DNA from: JBOHWJ01 sp050736615
GTDB taxonomy: Bacteria; Desulfobacterota; Binatia; Binatales; Binataceae
Length of the DNA stretch: 64,000 nt
Reading direction: 5' to 3'
Assembly: GCA_050736615.1 (NCBI GenBank)
Contig: JBOHWL010000123.1
Span: forward strand, 1 to 64,000
A model generated the notes under the pieces. It was not told where the DNA came from. It made no database searches and worked only from the letters and a program-made list of their open reading frames with translations. Of this stretch, positions 38,001 to 47,559 are shown piece by piece. The number at the start of each line of letters is the position of its first letter. Position 1 is the stretch's first letter. The translations under genes were made by a program, and so were the position numbers.

Positions 38001-39817
38001 CCATAGAATTCATGGTCTTCGTTATAGCCGCCCTCGCCGGCGCCGAGATGGGAGAAATCTCTTACGAACTCGATAGCCTCAATCCATTTGACTTGTTTGA
38101 AACCGAGTTCGTTTTCGCAGCGTAGCCGTAACGGAGCACCATACAGCACGCTGACCGGCGCTCCGTTCATTTCGTAAGCAAGCATAGTCAGATGGTGGCG
38201 CATATTTTCAATTTTGTGGACATCATAGTAACGGCCCCCTTCCGAACCGTCTGCAAATGAGTAAAAGACCGCGTAGCGCGCTTCGGGTTGGGGCTTGACT
38301 AGCTCGAGAATGTAGCGCATTGGCACGCCGCCCCATTTTGCTACGCCGGACCATCCCTGGATGCAGAAGTGGGCGGTGATCTGCTCCTGCTTCGGCATCG
38401 CTTTTAACTCCGCGAATGAAAATATCCTTGGATTCGCTACGATCCCGTCGATGCGCAAGGTGTAATTCGCAAAATTATCTTGAACGAGCGCATCGAATTC
38501 GCGGGAGTTCGGCATCGTGCCGTTGGGCCAGAAATGCGGAGAAATATCGGCTTCGGTGAACTGATTATTTGGATCCCACCATTCTGACAAACCCTTTATC
38601 CAACCAATCAGGAATTGCCCGGTTTTCTGCACCAGCCTTGCATGCCGCAGCGTTAGCGGTGTCGCGATGACCCACATCACGATCACCAACGCCATCGCGA
38701 CTCCTATGATTATGAAACCGAGGTAGCCGTTGTTGTTCACGCCGGCGAACATATTATTCGCGTTCTGCCGCAATCCGGTGATGAGAATCATCGTGACATG
38801 CACGAAGATGAAGAAGACAAACCAGCAGAACACGATGAAGTGAATCGAGCGCGCCACCTGGCGGTGGACAACCCTGCCGAACCAGCCGAGCCGGTTCGAG
38901 ATCGCGGGGGATTGCATCAGGCCGGTGGTGATTGCGAGCGGTGCCGCAATGAACACGGTTACAAAATAAGAAAGCAATTGCAGGCTGTTGTAACGAACCC
39001 AGCTGTCGTTAACCGGAAATGCCAGCGACATGTACTGCAACGCGGTTGATAACGAATTGGGGATAACCCCCCATGTGCGCGGCACCAGCCGCTGCCATTG
39101 ATTGGTCGCGAACAGCATCACGTAAAACGCCACGCCGTTGATGACCCACAACATGTCACAGGAAAAATGCCACCATCGCGCCAAGCCGATCGAGTGACGA
39201 ATGCCCGGAATGCCGAGCCATCCGGGCAAGGTGACGGCATCATCCTTCGCCGTCCAGATGCGATCCGTTGGAACCTCGCGTTGAAAGCGAAGCCATTCGG
39301 TGCCCGGTGTGCAATCACGGTTCCAATAAAGACGGGGGTGGTCGGCGAGGATTTGGATACCGGCCCGGAGAATCAGAAACATCAGGAATAGATTGAAAAA
39401 GTGCTCCAACCGCAACCACAGCGGGAAACCGGAGTAAGCAATCGGTACCGCGGTCTGACCCGGATAACGGACCAGAAACTCCTTGACTGCGGGGATTTGC
39501 CGCACCTCTTGCGCGACCGGAACTCCGATCGCAAGGAACGCGATACCGATGGGGATGAACCACGCTAGATTGAACCAACGTTTGCCCAACCGGACCCGCG
39601 GCATGACACCCCAGTGCTGCGGTACCCAATGGGTTAGAAGCACCCGGTCATCCGCGTGCGTGAGTTGCTCCTCAAGTGGTTCCAGGCGCTCGTCGGCATG
39701 TTCCATCGCTTCGATGATCGATCCGTACCGGCGTCGATGCAACTTTTCATCGCGCTCCCGGTAGCAGCGTAAAGCGCAAGACGGATAGGTGAAGTGTTCG
39801 TCAGCGAATGTCCGCAA
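37982..39817 (-). CDS. Cytochrome b-type membrane domain fused to a sulfite-oxidase-fold molybdopterin domain
   Basis: About 611 residues from a TTG (an in-frame ATG at 39706 gives 574). The first 400 residues contain four to six hydrophobic helices with histidines (for example LVRYPG...LWLRLEHFFNLFLM and HFSCDMLWVING), like the b-type haem subunit of formate dehydrogenase or hydrogenase. After a soluble linker, about residues 450-600 match the sulfite-oxidase molybdopterin fold: HFCIQGWSGVAKWGG carries the Mo-binding cysteine near 485, and MLAYEMNGAPVSVLYGAPLR follows. In other bacteria the two parts are separate (YedY-like plus YedZ-like subunits). It probably passes electrons between quinones and an unknown oxo-acid, sulfoxide or nitro substrate. 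No Tat signal is seen. Confidence 0.82.
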   Translation of the reverse strand: MRTFADEHFTYPSCALRCYRERDEKLHRRRYGSIIEAMEHADERLEPLEEQLTHADDRVLLTHWVPQHWGVMPRVRLGKRWFNLAWFIPIGIAFLAIGVPVAQEVRQIPAVKEFLVRYPGQTAVPIAYSGFPLWLRLEHFFNLFLMFLILRAGIQILADHPRLYWNRDCTPGTEWLRFQREVPTDRIWTAKDDAVTLPGWLGIPGIRHSIGLARWWHFSCDMLWVINGVAFYVMLFATNQWQRLVPRTWGVIPNSLSTALQYMSLAFPVNDSWVRYNSLQLLSYFVTVFIAAPLAITTGLMQSPAISNRLGWFGRVVHRQVARSIHFIVFCWFVFFIFVHVTMILITGLRQNANNMFAGVNNNGYLGFIIIGVAMALVIVMWVIATPLTLRHARLVQKTGQFLIGWIKGLSEWWDPNNQFTEADISPHFWPNGTMPNSREFDALVQDNFANYTLRIDGIVANPRIFSFAELKAMPKQEQITAHFCIQGWSGVAKWGGVPMRYILELVKPQPEARYAVFYSFADGSEGGRYYDVHKIENMRHHLTMLAYEMNGAPVSVLYGAPLRLRCENELGFKQVKWIEAIEFVRDFSHLGAGEGGYNEDHEFYGYRMPI

Positions 39818-40012
39818 GTCTGAGTGATGGAAGAGCGTTGAAGCGGACTTTTGATTTTCGGCGGTAATGATAGCGGGCCGTGCTCATAGCGGAGCGAAAC
39901 GTGCTATGTCGTTTTCTGCATAACTCGTCCGCCAGCGATTGCTTGCGCGGCTCGGGCCACGGCCAAACTCGGCGACCCAGCGCACGACCGCCCGAGGCAG
40001 GAGTATCGAGCG

Positions 40013-41860
40013 ATGACCAACAATGAACGGCAAGGATCAGCCCATACTTACGACGTCATAGTCGAGCGAGACGTGATGGTCGCGGTGCGCGACGGGGTGC
40101 GGCTGGCCACTGATGTCTATCGTCCGTCGCTCGCCGGCGCGGCCGTGGCAGCCCGTTTTCCAGCTATCATCGAGCGCACTCCGTACGATAAAGACTCGCC
40201 GCGTTTTGTCCTTCATGCGCGCTTCTTCGCGCAACATGGTTATGTCGTCCTGATGCAGGACGTGCGCGGGCGCGGAAAGTCCGGCGGGGAATGGCATGCG
40301 TTCGCGCGCGAGGCCCCCGACGGCTACGACACGATTGAATGGGCCGCCGCGCAGCCGTGGTGTACCGGCAAGATTGGCACAATAGGCACCTCGTACATGG
40401 CGGCGGTGCAGAGCGCCGCGGCCACACTTAACCCGCCCCATCTGGCGGCAATGTTCGTCACCGAGGGGCCGTCGGATTATTACTCGTGCTCGATGCGCCA
40501 TAATGGCGCGCTCGAACAGCGCTTCCTCATCTATGCCTTCCACATGGCGGTGAGCAGCCCGGAGGCGCGCGCCGACCCGGCCCTGCGATTGGCGCTGCGG
40601 GAGGCGCGCGACAACCTCGGGCAATGGCTCAAGCGTCTGCCGCTCAAACCGGGCGCCTCGCCTCTGCGCCTGCTGCCGAATTACGAGCGGTGGGCGCTGG
40701 ATCTCCAATCGCGCGCTACTTATGACGAATATTGGACTCAACGTGGCTACGCGATTCATGAATATTATGACGAGCACGCCGACGTGCCGACGGTCTATTT
40801 CGGCTCATGGTACGACTCGTACGCGCGCGCGACCGTAGAAAATTTCATCGCACTCAGTCGTCGTAAACGCAGTCCGCAGCGGTTAATCATGGGGCCGTGG
40901 CTTCATGGCGTGCGGGCCGATGATGACGGCGCCGGCGAGGTTTACTTCGGACCGGCCGCGCTCGAAAATTACGACAGCCTCCGCCTGCGATGGTTCGATC
41001 AATGGTTGAAAGGATTGGAGACTGGTGTGGCGTTGGAGACACCCGTGCGCATCTTTGTCATGGGCGGCGGCGGCGGCCGCAAATTCGTCGACGTGCTGGG
41101 CCTCAATGGCCGCCTGGAGCACGGCGGCGATTGGCGCGACGAAAAGGAATGGCCGCTGGCACGCGCCCGCGATACTCCGTTTTATTTGCATCAGGACGGT
41201 GCCCTCGCCATCAATAAGCCAACCGTTGCGGCAAGCGTGACGACCTATCGCTTCGACCCGCGCGAGCCGGTGCCGACGATCGGCGGATGTATTTCGGTGG
41301 GATTCGAGTTCATGCCGGCGGGTGGCTTCGATCAACGCACGCGTCCGGCCACCTTTGGGACTGACGAATCATTGCCGCTGGCCGCGCGTCCGGACGTGCC
41401 GACGTTCATAAGCGAGCCGCTTCAGCACGACGTCGAAGTGACCGGCACTATCACTGTAAATCTGTGGATATCATCTTCGGCCACCGATACGGACTTTACC
41501 GCCAAGCTTATCGACGTATACCCGCCGAATGCGGATTATCCCGGCGGCTACGCGCTCAATTTGACCGATTCGATCATTCGTGCGCGTTATCGGAATTCCT
41601 ATTCAAAACCGGAGTTGATGAGGCCGGGAGAAATCTATCAGCTCAGTTTTCAGCTCTATCCAATCAGCAACCGCTTCATGAGCGGGCATCGGCTGCGCGT
41701 GGATATTTCTTCGTCGAACTTTCCCCGCTTCGACGTGAATTTGAACAACGGTGGGCCACTGGGAGTCCCCGGCCCGATCGTGATCGCCGACAACACTATT
41801 CATCATGACGCCGCCCATCCGTCGCATCTGCTGATGCCGGTGATTGCCACATCTGGCTGA
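40013..41860 (+). CDS. CocE/NonD family hydrolase, second copy
   Basis: A 615-residue paralogue of the gene at 24675-26468. VAVRDGVRLATDVYRPS and PAIIERTPYDKDSPR open the catalytic domain. YVVLMQDVRGRGKSGGEW precedes the nucleophile serine in GTIGTSYMAAVQS near residue 125. WYDSYARATVENF is a conserved cap segment, and ITVNLWISSSATDTDFTAK starts the C-terminal jelly roll. No signal peptide. The ester or amide substrate is unknown. It starts 27 codons after a short promoter-sized gap from the divergent cytochrome b fusion gene, and the beta-propeller gene follows 168 bp downstream. Confidence 0.87.
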   Translation: MTNNERQGSAHTYDVIVERDVMVAVRDGVRLATDVYRPSLAGAAVAARFPAIIERTPYDKDSPRFVLHARFFAQHGYVVLMQDVRGRGKSGGEWHAFAREAPDGYDTIEWAAAQPWCTGKIGTIGTSYMAAVQSAAATLNPPHLAAMFVTEGPSDYYSCSMRHNGALEQRFLIYAFHMAVSSPEARADPALRLALREARDNLGQWLKRLPLKPGASPLRLLPNYERWALDLQSRATYDEYWTQRGYAIHEYYDEHADVPTVYFGSWYDSYARATVENFIALSRRKRSPQRLIMGPWLHGVRADDDGAGEVYFGPAALENYDSLRLRWFDQWLKGLETGVALETPVRIFVMGGGGGRKFVDVLGLNGRLEHGGDWRDEKEWPLARARDTPFYLHQDGALAINKPTVAASVTTYRFDPREPVPTIGGCISVGFEFMPAGGFDQRTRPATFGTDESLPLAARPDVPTFISEPLQHDVEVTGTITVNLWISSSATDTDFTAKLIDVYPPNADYPGGYALNLTDSIIRARYRNSYSKPELMRPGEIYQLSFQLYPISNRFMSGHRLRVDISSSNFPRFDVNLNNGGPLGVPGPIVIADNTIHHDAAHPSHLLMPVIATSG

Positions 41861-42028
41861 TTCACATCGCCGGCGATCGACCGCATTAGCGTAAAGCCAT
41901 TCTTTAGCATCGGACAGCAGATGGCTGGCGTTCTGGTCCCAATTGTCCAACGAGTCGCGTGCTTTACAACGGTCGTGGATGCGCGCTAATGCGGATGAAG
42001 CATCGCCGGTCGAATTTCGGGGAGCAGC

Positions 42029-43630
42029 ATGATGGGAAATCGCAGCCGCTATTCCGATCAGGGCGGGATCAGGGTTGCCGCCGGATGGACACTGAGCCGA
42101 CTGACCCCGCCGAGCACCTTGTTCGGCGCCAACGGCATGCGCTTCGGACCTGACGGCCGCCTGTATGTCGCGCAGGCTTTCGGCAGTCAGGTTAGCGCGG
42201 TGGATATCGGCAGCGGGGCGGTCAGCACGGTCAGTCCAATCGGCGGCGAGATAGTCGCCCCGGATGACCTCGCCTTCGACTCTCGCGGCGTACTGTACGC
42301 GACCGAGGTGATGAGTGCGCGGGTATGCGCCCGCTCGCCCAACGGCGCGTTGCGCATCATCGCCGACCAAGTGCCCGGCGCCAACGGCATCACCGCGTAT
42401 CAGGAGCGCCTGTTCATGGATGAATGCCGTCCCGACGGCCGCCTCTTCGAACTGTTTATAGACGGCCGCGCACCGCGCCTGTTGGCGGAAAATCTGCCCT
42501 TGCCCAACGCGTTGGCAGTTGGCCCCGACGGCAATATCTACTTTCCCGCGATCGGCGCCAACGAAATCTGGCGCGTGCCATTGTCCGGCGGCCGCCCCGA
42601 GCGCTTTACGAATCAAGTCGCGATCCCGACGGCGGTGAAATTCAACAGCAAGGGCGAGCTACTTTCCACCCAAGGCCGCAGCGGAGAAATTCTGCGCTTC
42701 GATTTGCAAAGCGGCAATTGTACCGTGGCCGCGACGATGCGTGCGGGTATCGATAATTTCGTCCTGACCGGCGATGACCGTATGTTCGTCTCACATTTCG
42801 TTGACGGCGGCGTCGCCGAAATCATGGCGGATGGACGCGAGCGGGTGCTGGTCGCGCAAGGCTTTCTTGGTCCACTGGATATCGAAATAGCTGGCGATGG
42901 GCGGCTCTACGCGGCTGACGGTATCAGTATGGCGGTGGTGGAGCGCGACGGCGCCTCACGCCGGGTCGGTATGCTGTTCGACGGCCACTTCCCTGGCTTC
43001 GTGCGCGGACTGGCGGCTGCGAGTTATGGCGCGCTGGTCACCACTACTTCCGCCGGTGCGGTTGTCACCTACCATCCGGTCACTCATGAAATGACGGAGC
43101 ATGCCGCCGATTTGCAGGAGCTGTATGGCGTTGCAGTGGCGCCCAGCGGCGCGATCGTGGTGGCCGAGGGAGGCGCTGGACGCGTGCTGCAAATCGACCG
43201 CGCCGAGGTCAGTGTGCTCGCGCGCGGCCTTGACCGCCCCACTGGTATCGCCAGCGGCGGCGATGGTTCATGTTATGTCTGCGAAGCTGGCGCGGGGCGT
43301 GTCGTCGAGGTTAACGACGGCGTTAACCCCGTACTGGGGGGGTTGCGTGAGCCGCAAGGATTATTGCGCGTAGGCGATGAACTGTTCGTGATCGACGCGG
43401 GTGCGCACGAGCTCATCGTATTTTCTTTGCGCAGCAGGCAGCGCGAAATCGTCGCTTCCAATTTGCCCGTGGGCGCGCCTCCTGGCGTGACGCCCAAAAC
43501 CCTGATGGGTATTGCGGGACTGCTGCCCGGCCCGCTGCGTCCGTTCGCCGGCCTTACGCGCGCGCCTGACGGTACCATCTACGTTGCCGCTGACGGCGAC
43601 GGCAGCGTATTGTCTGTGCGCCGCGCTTAA
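42029..43630 (+). CDS. SMP-30/NHL-type beta-propeller protein
   Basis: A 533-residue protein made of repeated beta-propeller blades. Examples are GANGMRFGPDGRLYVAQAFG, PDDLAFDSRGVLYATE, LPNALAVGPDGNIYFPAIG, PTAVKFNSKGELLSTQ, GPLDIEIAGDGRLYAADG, LYGVAVAPSGAIVVAEGG and the final RAPDGTIYVAADGDGSV. Proteins of this shape include SMP-30 gluconolactonase, strictosidine-synthase-like lactonases and Vgb lyases. There is no signal peptide; it would be cytoplasmic. It follows the CocE-type hydrolase in the same direction, so a joint catabolic use is possible. ATG codons at 42029 and 42032 are both usable. Confidence 0.78.
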   Translation: MMGNRSRYSDQGGIRVAAGWTLSRLTPPSTLFGANGMRFGPDGRLYVAQAFGSQVSAVDIGSGAVSTVSPIGGEIVAPDDLAFDSRGVLYATEVMSARVCARSPNGALRIIADQVPGANGITAYQERLFMDECRPDGRLFELFIDGRAPRLLAENLPLPNALAVGPDGNIYFPAIGANEIWRVPLSGGRPERFTNQVAIPTAVKFNSKGELLSTQGRSGEILRFDLQSGNCTVAATMRAGIDNFVLTGDDRMFVSHFVDGGVAEIMADGRERVLVAQGFLGPLDIEIAGDGRLYAADGISMAVVERDGASRRVGMLFDGHFPGFVRGLAAASYGALVTTTSAGAVVTYHPVTHEMTEHAADLQELYGVAVAPSGAIVVAEGGAGRVLQIDRAEVSVLARGLDRPTGIASGGDGSCYVCEAGAGRVVEVNDGVNPVLGGLREPQGLLRVGDELFVIDAGAHELIVFSLRSRQREIVASNLPVGAPPGVTPKTLMGIAGLLPGPLRPFAGLTRAPDGTIYVAADGDGSVLSVRRA

Positions 43631-43690
43631 CGAGTGACAATAACTGGCCGCGTCCTTGGCGAGGTTCATACGAGTCGACAAATTGCAAAA

Positions 43691-44224
43691 CTATCGCGGA
43701 TTCGAGGCTTCAATAGAATAATCGAAAAAGGCCCGTTTCACCCCTGCTTGGCGCTCAAGTGCCATATTCAGAATCACCATAGCTTCAGCAATAAGACGAT
43801 CATCCCGGTCTGGATTGCCGACCGGTAAAGGGCCACTGGGGAATTTCCCGCCATGAAATAGATTGTTCCGAAGCCGGCCAACCGCGAGAAACAAGTCGCT
43901 TACTGTCTCTATAGCGTTCTCCTTTTTCCAAGCAAGGCGATTCTCCTTCGATACTTGGGTCTTTGGCGGCGTGTGTAGAAAAGTATCCATTTTTCCCGAG
44001 TTCCGCATTTCGTTTAGAAATGCCGGCCCAAGACATCTAGCGAACGCCTTCCAATCAGGACTCGCCAGATACAAGTTCTTGGCGTTTTGTTGGGGCGCAC
44101 TCCACCGCGCGGATTTGAGAAAACCGCCGCGTTTCAGAGCGTACTCGAAACGAGAGAAAAACACGAAGAACTCAATTCCCTTAGCTGGTAAATAATTGAT
44201 CAAATCATCTATTGACGTTCCCAT
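43691..44224 (-). CDS. HEPN-like hypothetical protein
   Basis: A 177-residue, mostly helical protein. The segment VGRLRNNLFHGGKFP near 115-130 contains R-N-N-L-F-H, the R-x4-H pattern that marks HEPN-type nuclease or nucleotide-binding domains. IEFFVFFSRFEYALKRGGF near the N-terminus and the final LIAEAMVILNMALE helix would complete a helical bundle. Codon use and base composition are AT-richer than its neighbours. No partner such as MNT, or a second HEPN, lies beside it. HEPN proteins act in toxin-antitoxin and phage-defence systems or in RNA processing; the family assignment is by motif only. It sits alone in the gap between the beta-propeller gene and the lipoprotein gene. Confidence 0.6.
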   Translation of the reverse strand: MGTSIDDLINYLPAKGIEFFVFFSRFEYALKRGGFLKSARWSAPQQNAKNLYLASPDWKAFARCLGPAFLNEMRNSGKMDTFLHTPPKTQVSKENRLAWKKENAIETVSDLFLAVGRLRNNLFHGGKFPSGPLPVGNPDRDDRLIAEAMVILNMALERQAGVKRAFFDYSIEASNPR

Positions 44225-44481
44225 ATCTGATCCGATCTTTTAAGATTTCTGGCAGCTAATTTCAATCGTTGCGAGTAGCTGGGCGTGCCCGCAGCATGTT
44301 AAGCTTCCAAAAACGCGATTAAATCTCGAAACCTTTGATCCTGTCTCCTCGGACCGCCACCCCAGGACCGATGTCCCAGCCTACCTAAGACGTGAGTTCA
44401 TCGACCGTAGGTACCCTCAAAAGGTGGGTGGTGAGCCAACCTTCCGCATGGATTCGCGCTTGGTGCGTCCGCTAGCGACCA

Positions 44482-44769
44482 CTAATGACGGTCGTGGTCA
44501 GCGTGATGCTCGTCTCCTCCTTCATGGTGGCGTTCGGCGTGTTCATGGTCATCGCGGTCTCGTCGTGGGGCTCGCGTTTCATGATCGTGATCATAATGGC
44601 CGTAATAGACTGGTGGTCCGGGCGCGTAGGCATAAAACGGATATTCATAGCCTGACGCCGGATAACCATACCCTGGTCCAGCGTAGCGGTCTTCGAAACA
44701 GCCTTGCAGCGCCGCCGTTGTGAGCACGATCATCAAAGCCACCAGGACCGCAAGGATTTTAGACTTCAT
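44482..44769 (-). CDS. Small histidine-rich lipoprotein
   Basis: A 95-residue protein from the ATG at 44769, preceded by GAGGTG. The N-terminus MKSKILAVLVALMIVLTTAA and LQGC form a lipoprotein signal peptide. The mature part begins with a Tyr/Gly/Pro-rich stretch (DRYAGPGYGYPASGYEYPF), then a tail of His, Asp, Glu and Arg repeats (HYDHDHE, DDHEHAERHH, DEHHADHDRH). The tail should bind metal ions such as Ni, Zn or Cu at the cell envelope. No nearby metal enzyme or transporter is seen, so its use is open. Confidence 0.65.
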   Translation of the reverse strand: MKSKILAVLVALMIVLTTAALQGCFEDRYAGPGYGYPASGYEYPFYAYAPGPPVYYGHYDHDHETRAPRRDRDDHEHAERHHEGGDEHHADHDRH

Positions 44770-45058
44770 AGGATATGCACCTCGCACAGAAGAGGAGCAT
44801 CGCCCGTACCGTCCAGGAAAACGTGGCAAAACCAAATCGGAGATGCTGACGCGGTGAAAAACGTCAATCGCGAGATTGCTCCGACTTCGGAGATGGTGCG
44901 CCGATTTGACATTTTGCGCGCCCGCCTGAATGTCTGTTAATCTGAAGGACGCCAATTAACCGCTCGGCGCGACCCTTCCATGATAAACTTTACACGCGCT
45001 GAAGCCTCTGGTAGCCTTGCCGTTTGAATCAAAAAACAAGGGAAAATACGTAGACCTG

Positions 45059-45328
45059 ATGCCCCTCGAGGTTGCCCGCAAACGGGAAATCATCACGACG
45101 TTCGCCAACTCGGCGAATGATAGCGGTTCATCCGAAGTTCAGATTGCGCTGTTCAGCGCGCGTATCGAGCAACTGACCGCGCATCTCAAGACTCACGCGA
45201 AAGACCATCATTCGCGTCGTGGGCTGTTGCGTCTGGTTGGCAAACGGCGGCGCTTGCTGGACTATCTGCATGGGCAGGACTTCGACCGCTACAAAGGGCT
45301 GATTGAAAAGCTGGGCATCCGCAGATAG
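45059..45328 (+). CDS. rpsO: 30S ribosomal protein S15
   Basis: An 89-residue protein of exact family length. The ATG at 45059 starts [16 protein letters not shown]; marks are [34 protein letters not shown] and [12 protein letters not shown]. It binds 16S rRNA early in 30S assembly. In the usual arrangement it follows truB directly; here about 7 kb of other genes intervene. pnp lies 125 bp downstream, in the standard order. Confidence 0.96.
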   Translation: MPLEVARKREIITTFANSANDSGSSEVQIALFSARIEQLTAHLKTHAKDHHSRRGLLRLVGKRRRLLDYLHGQDFDRYKGLIEKLGIRR

Positions 45329-45453
45329 GCCGGACTCGCTCGACCCTTTCGCGCCGTGTGCTCGCCGGGTTCAGCAGGCGCATCAAGACCAAGGCTCCGC
45401 GGCTCTCGCGCACACGCAGCCGAGCCTTCCCCTCTTCTTTCAGGTGTAAAGCA

Positions 45454-47550
45454 ATGTATCGAAAGCTAGAGATTCAGTTTGCCGGCCGTCCTTTGTCGTT
45501 GGAGACCGGGCGGCTGGCCAAACAGGCGCATGGCGCGGTGCTCGCGCAATATGGCGAGACGGTGGTGCTGGCGACTGTGGTGTCGGCTTATCAAGGACGC
45601 GACAAGACTGATTTTCTGCCGTTGACGGTCGATTATCAGGAAAAGACCTTCGCCGCCGGCAAAATCCCCGGCGGTTTTTTTAAACGCGAAGGCCGCCCTT
45701 CGGAAAAAGAAATCCTGACCTCGCGGCTTATCGACCGCACCATGCGGCCATTATTCCCGAAAGGTTATGACCGGGAAACGCAGATCGTCGTGACCGTCTT
45801 GTCGGCCGATCGCGACAATGACTCTGATATGCTTTCGCTGATTGCCGCTTCGGCGGCGCTCGAGGTCTCGGATATCCCGCATAACGGACCGGTCGCGGCG
45901 GTGCGAATGGGCCGGATCGACGGCCAGCTCGTGGTTAATCCTCGGCTCGGTGACCTTGAGCGCAGTGATATCTCCCTCGTGGTTGCGGCCAAGCCTGACG
46001 CGATCGTGATGCTCGAGGGGGGCGCCGAGATCGTCGAGGAGGAAGTGATCCTGGAGGCATTCTTTACGGCGCAAGAAGAGATGCGCCCGGTATTCGAGCT
46101 GCAGCAGGAGTTGCGCAACCTGGCGGGCAAGGCCAAGCGTGAGTTCGCGCCCAAGCAATATGACTCGCTGCTGCTGGCCGCAGTCAAGGAACGGATGGCG
46201 GCGGAACTTGAAGAAGCACTTCACATAAGTGGCAAGAAAGACCGCAGTGCCGCGCTCTATGCCCTTTCGGACCGCGTGGTCGAGGAGTTCGGACCGCGCT
46301 TTCCAGAGCGTTCACACGAAATCGCCGAGGCCTGCGAAAAGGTTTTGCGCGACCGGGTCCGCCGCGTGATTCTGGAGCAAGACCGGCGTATCGACGACCG
46401 CACGTCAACCGAAATTCGGCCATTGGAGGCGCAGGTGCAGATCCTGCCCCGTACTCATGGTTCGGCTTTGTTTACGCGCGGTGAGACGCAGGCGTTGGTC
46501 ACCGTGACGCTGGGCACCTCGTCTGATGAGCAGAAGATCGATGGGTTGCTGGGCGAACGTTACAAAAAATTCATGCTTCACTACAATTTTCCACCGTTTT
46601 CAACCGGTGAGGTGAAGTTCCTGCGGGGACCGGGCCGGCGTGAAATCGGCCATGGCGCGCTGGCCGAGCGCGCGCTGACTCCCGTATTGCCGCCCGAAGA
46701 GGATTTTCCATATACGGTCCGCGTCGTCTCGGAGGTACTCGAATCCAATGGCAGCTCCTCAATGGCGACCGTATGCGGTGGCAGCCTGGCTCTGATGGAC
46801 GCGGGAGTGCCGATCAGAGCGGCGGTGGCGGGTATCGCGATGGGCTTGGTCAAGGAAGGGGAGCAGGTTCGCGTGCTGACCGATATTCTCGGCGACGAGG
46901 ATCATCTGGGCGACATGGATTTCAAAGTTGCCGGCACCACCGAAGGCGTCACCGCGATCCAGATGGATAACAAAGTCGGCGGCGTAACCCGTGACGTGAT
47001 GCGCCAGGCGCTCCATCAGGCGCGCGATGCTCGATTATTCATTCTGGGCGTGATGCAACGGGCAATCGAAGCGCCGCGCGGGGAAGTCTCCGCCTACGCT
47101 CCGCGGATTGTCACGATGCATATTAAGCCGGACAAGATTCGCGATCTGATCGGACCGGGTGGCAAGGTGATTCGCGGGCTGGTTGAGGAAACCGGCTGCA
47201 AAATCGATATCGAAGACGATGGTACGGTCTTGATCGCTTCGTCCGACGGCGTCGCGATGGAAAAGGCGATTAGCGCGATCGAAGGCATCACTGCCGAACC
47301 CGAAGTTGGCCGCATCTATAAGGGCACGGTGCGCAAAATCGTGGAGTTTGGTGCGTTTGTTGAGATTTTGCCGGGCACCGATGGTCTGTTGCATATTTCG
47401 CAACTCGCCGAACATCGCGTGCGCCGCGTCGAGGACGTAGTGCATGAGGGTGATGAGATCATGGTGAAAGTGCTGGAGGTCGATCGCGGCGGGAAAATTC
47501 GCTTGTCGTTGCGCGAGGCGCAGAACGAACTGGAACAGAAGGGCAAATAA
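45454..47550 (+). CDS. pnp: Polyribonucleotide nucleotidyltransferase
   Basis: A 698-residue exoribonuclease that degrades RNA by phosphorolysis. Two RNase PH-like domains are present: [17 protein letters not shown] and [20 protein letters not shown] in the first, [31 protein letters not shown] and DMDFKVAGT in the second. These are followed by a KH domain ([20 protein letters not shown]) and an S1 domain ([20 protein letters not shown]). The ATG at 45454 was chosen because the domain begins there. The M16 peptidase gene follows 9 bp after the stop, the same order as in many bacteria. Confidence 0.96.
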   Translation: MYRKLEIQFAGRPLSLETGRLAKQAHGAVLAQYGETVVLATVVSAYQGRDKTDFLPLTVDYQEKTFAAGKIPGGFFKREGRPSEKEILTSRLIDRTMRPLFPKGYDRETQIVVTVLSADRDNDSDMLSLIAASAALEVSDIPHNGPVAAVRMGRIDGQLVVNPRLGDLERSDISLVVAAKPDAIVMLEGGAEIVEEEVILEAFFTAQEEMRPVFELQQELRNLAGKAKREFAPKQYDSLLLAAVKERMAAELEEALHISGKKDRSAALYALSDRVVEEFGPRFPERSHEIAEACEKVLRDRVRRVILEQDRRIDDRTSTEIRPLEAQVQILPRTHGSALFTRGETQALVTVTLGTSSDEQKIDGLLGERYKKFMLHYNFPPFSTGEVKFLRGPGRREIGHGALAERALTPVLPPEEDFPYTVRVVSEVLESNGSSSMATVCGGSLALMDAGVPIRAAVAGIAMGLVKEGEQVRVLTDILGDEDHLGDMDFKVAGTTEGVTAIQMDNKVGGVTRDVMRQALHQARDARLFILGVMQRAIEAPRGEVSAYAPRIVTMHIKPDKIRDLIGPGGKVIRGLVEETGCKIDIEDDGTVLIASSDGVAMEKAISAIEGITAEPEVGRIYKGTVRKIVEFGAFVEILPGTDGLLHISQLAEHRVRRVEDVVHEGDEIMVKVLEVDRGGKIRLSLREAQNELEQKGK

Positions 47551-47559
47551 GTCAGCACC

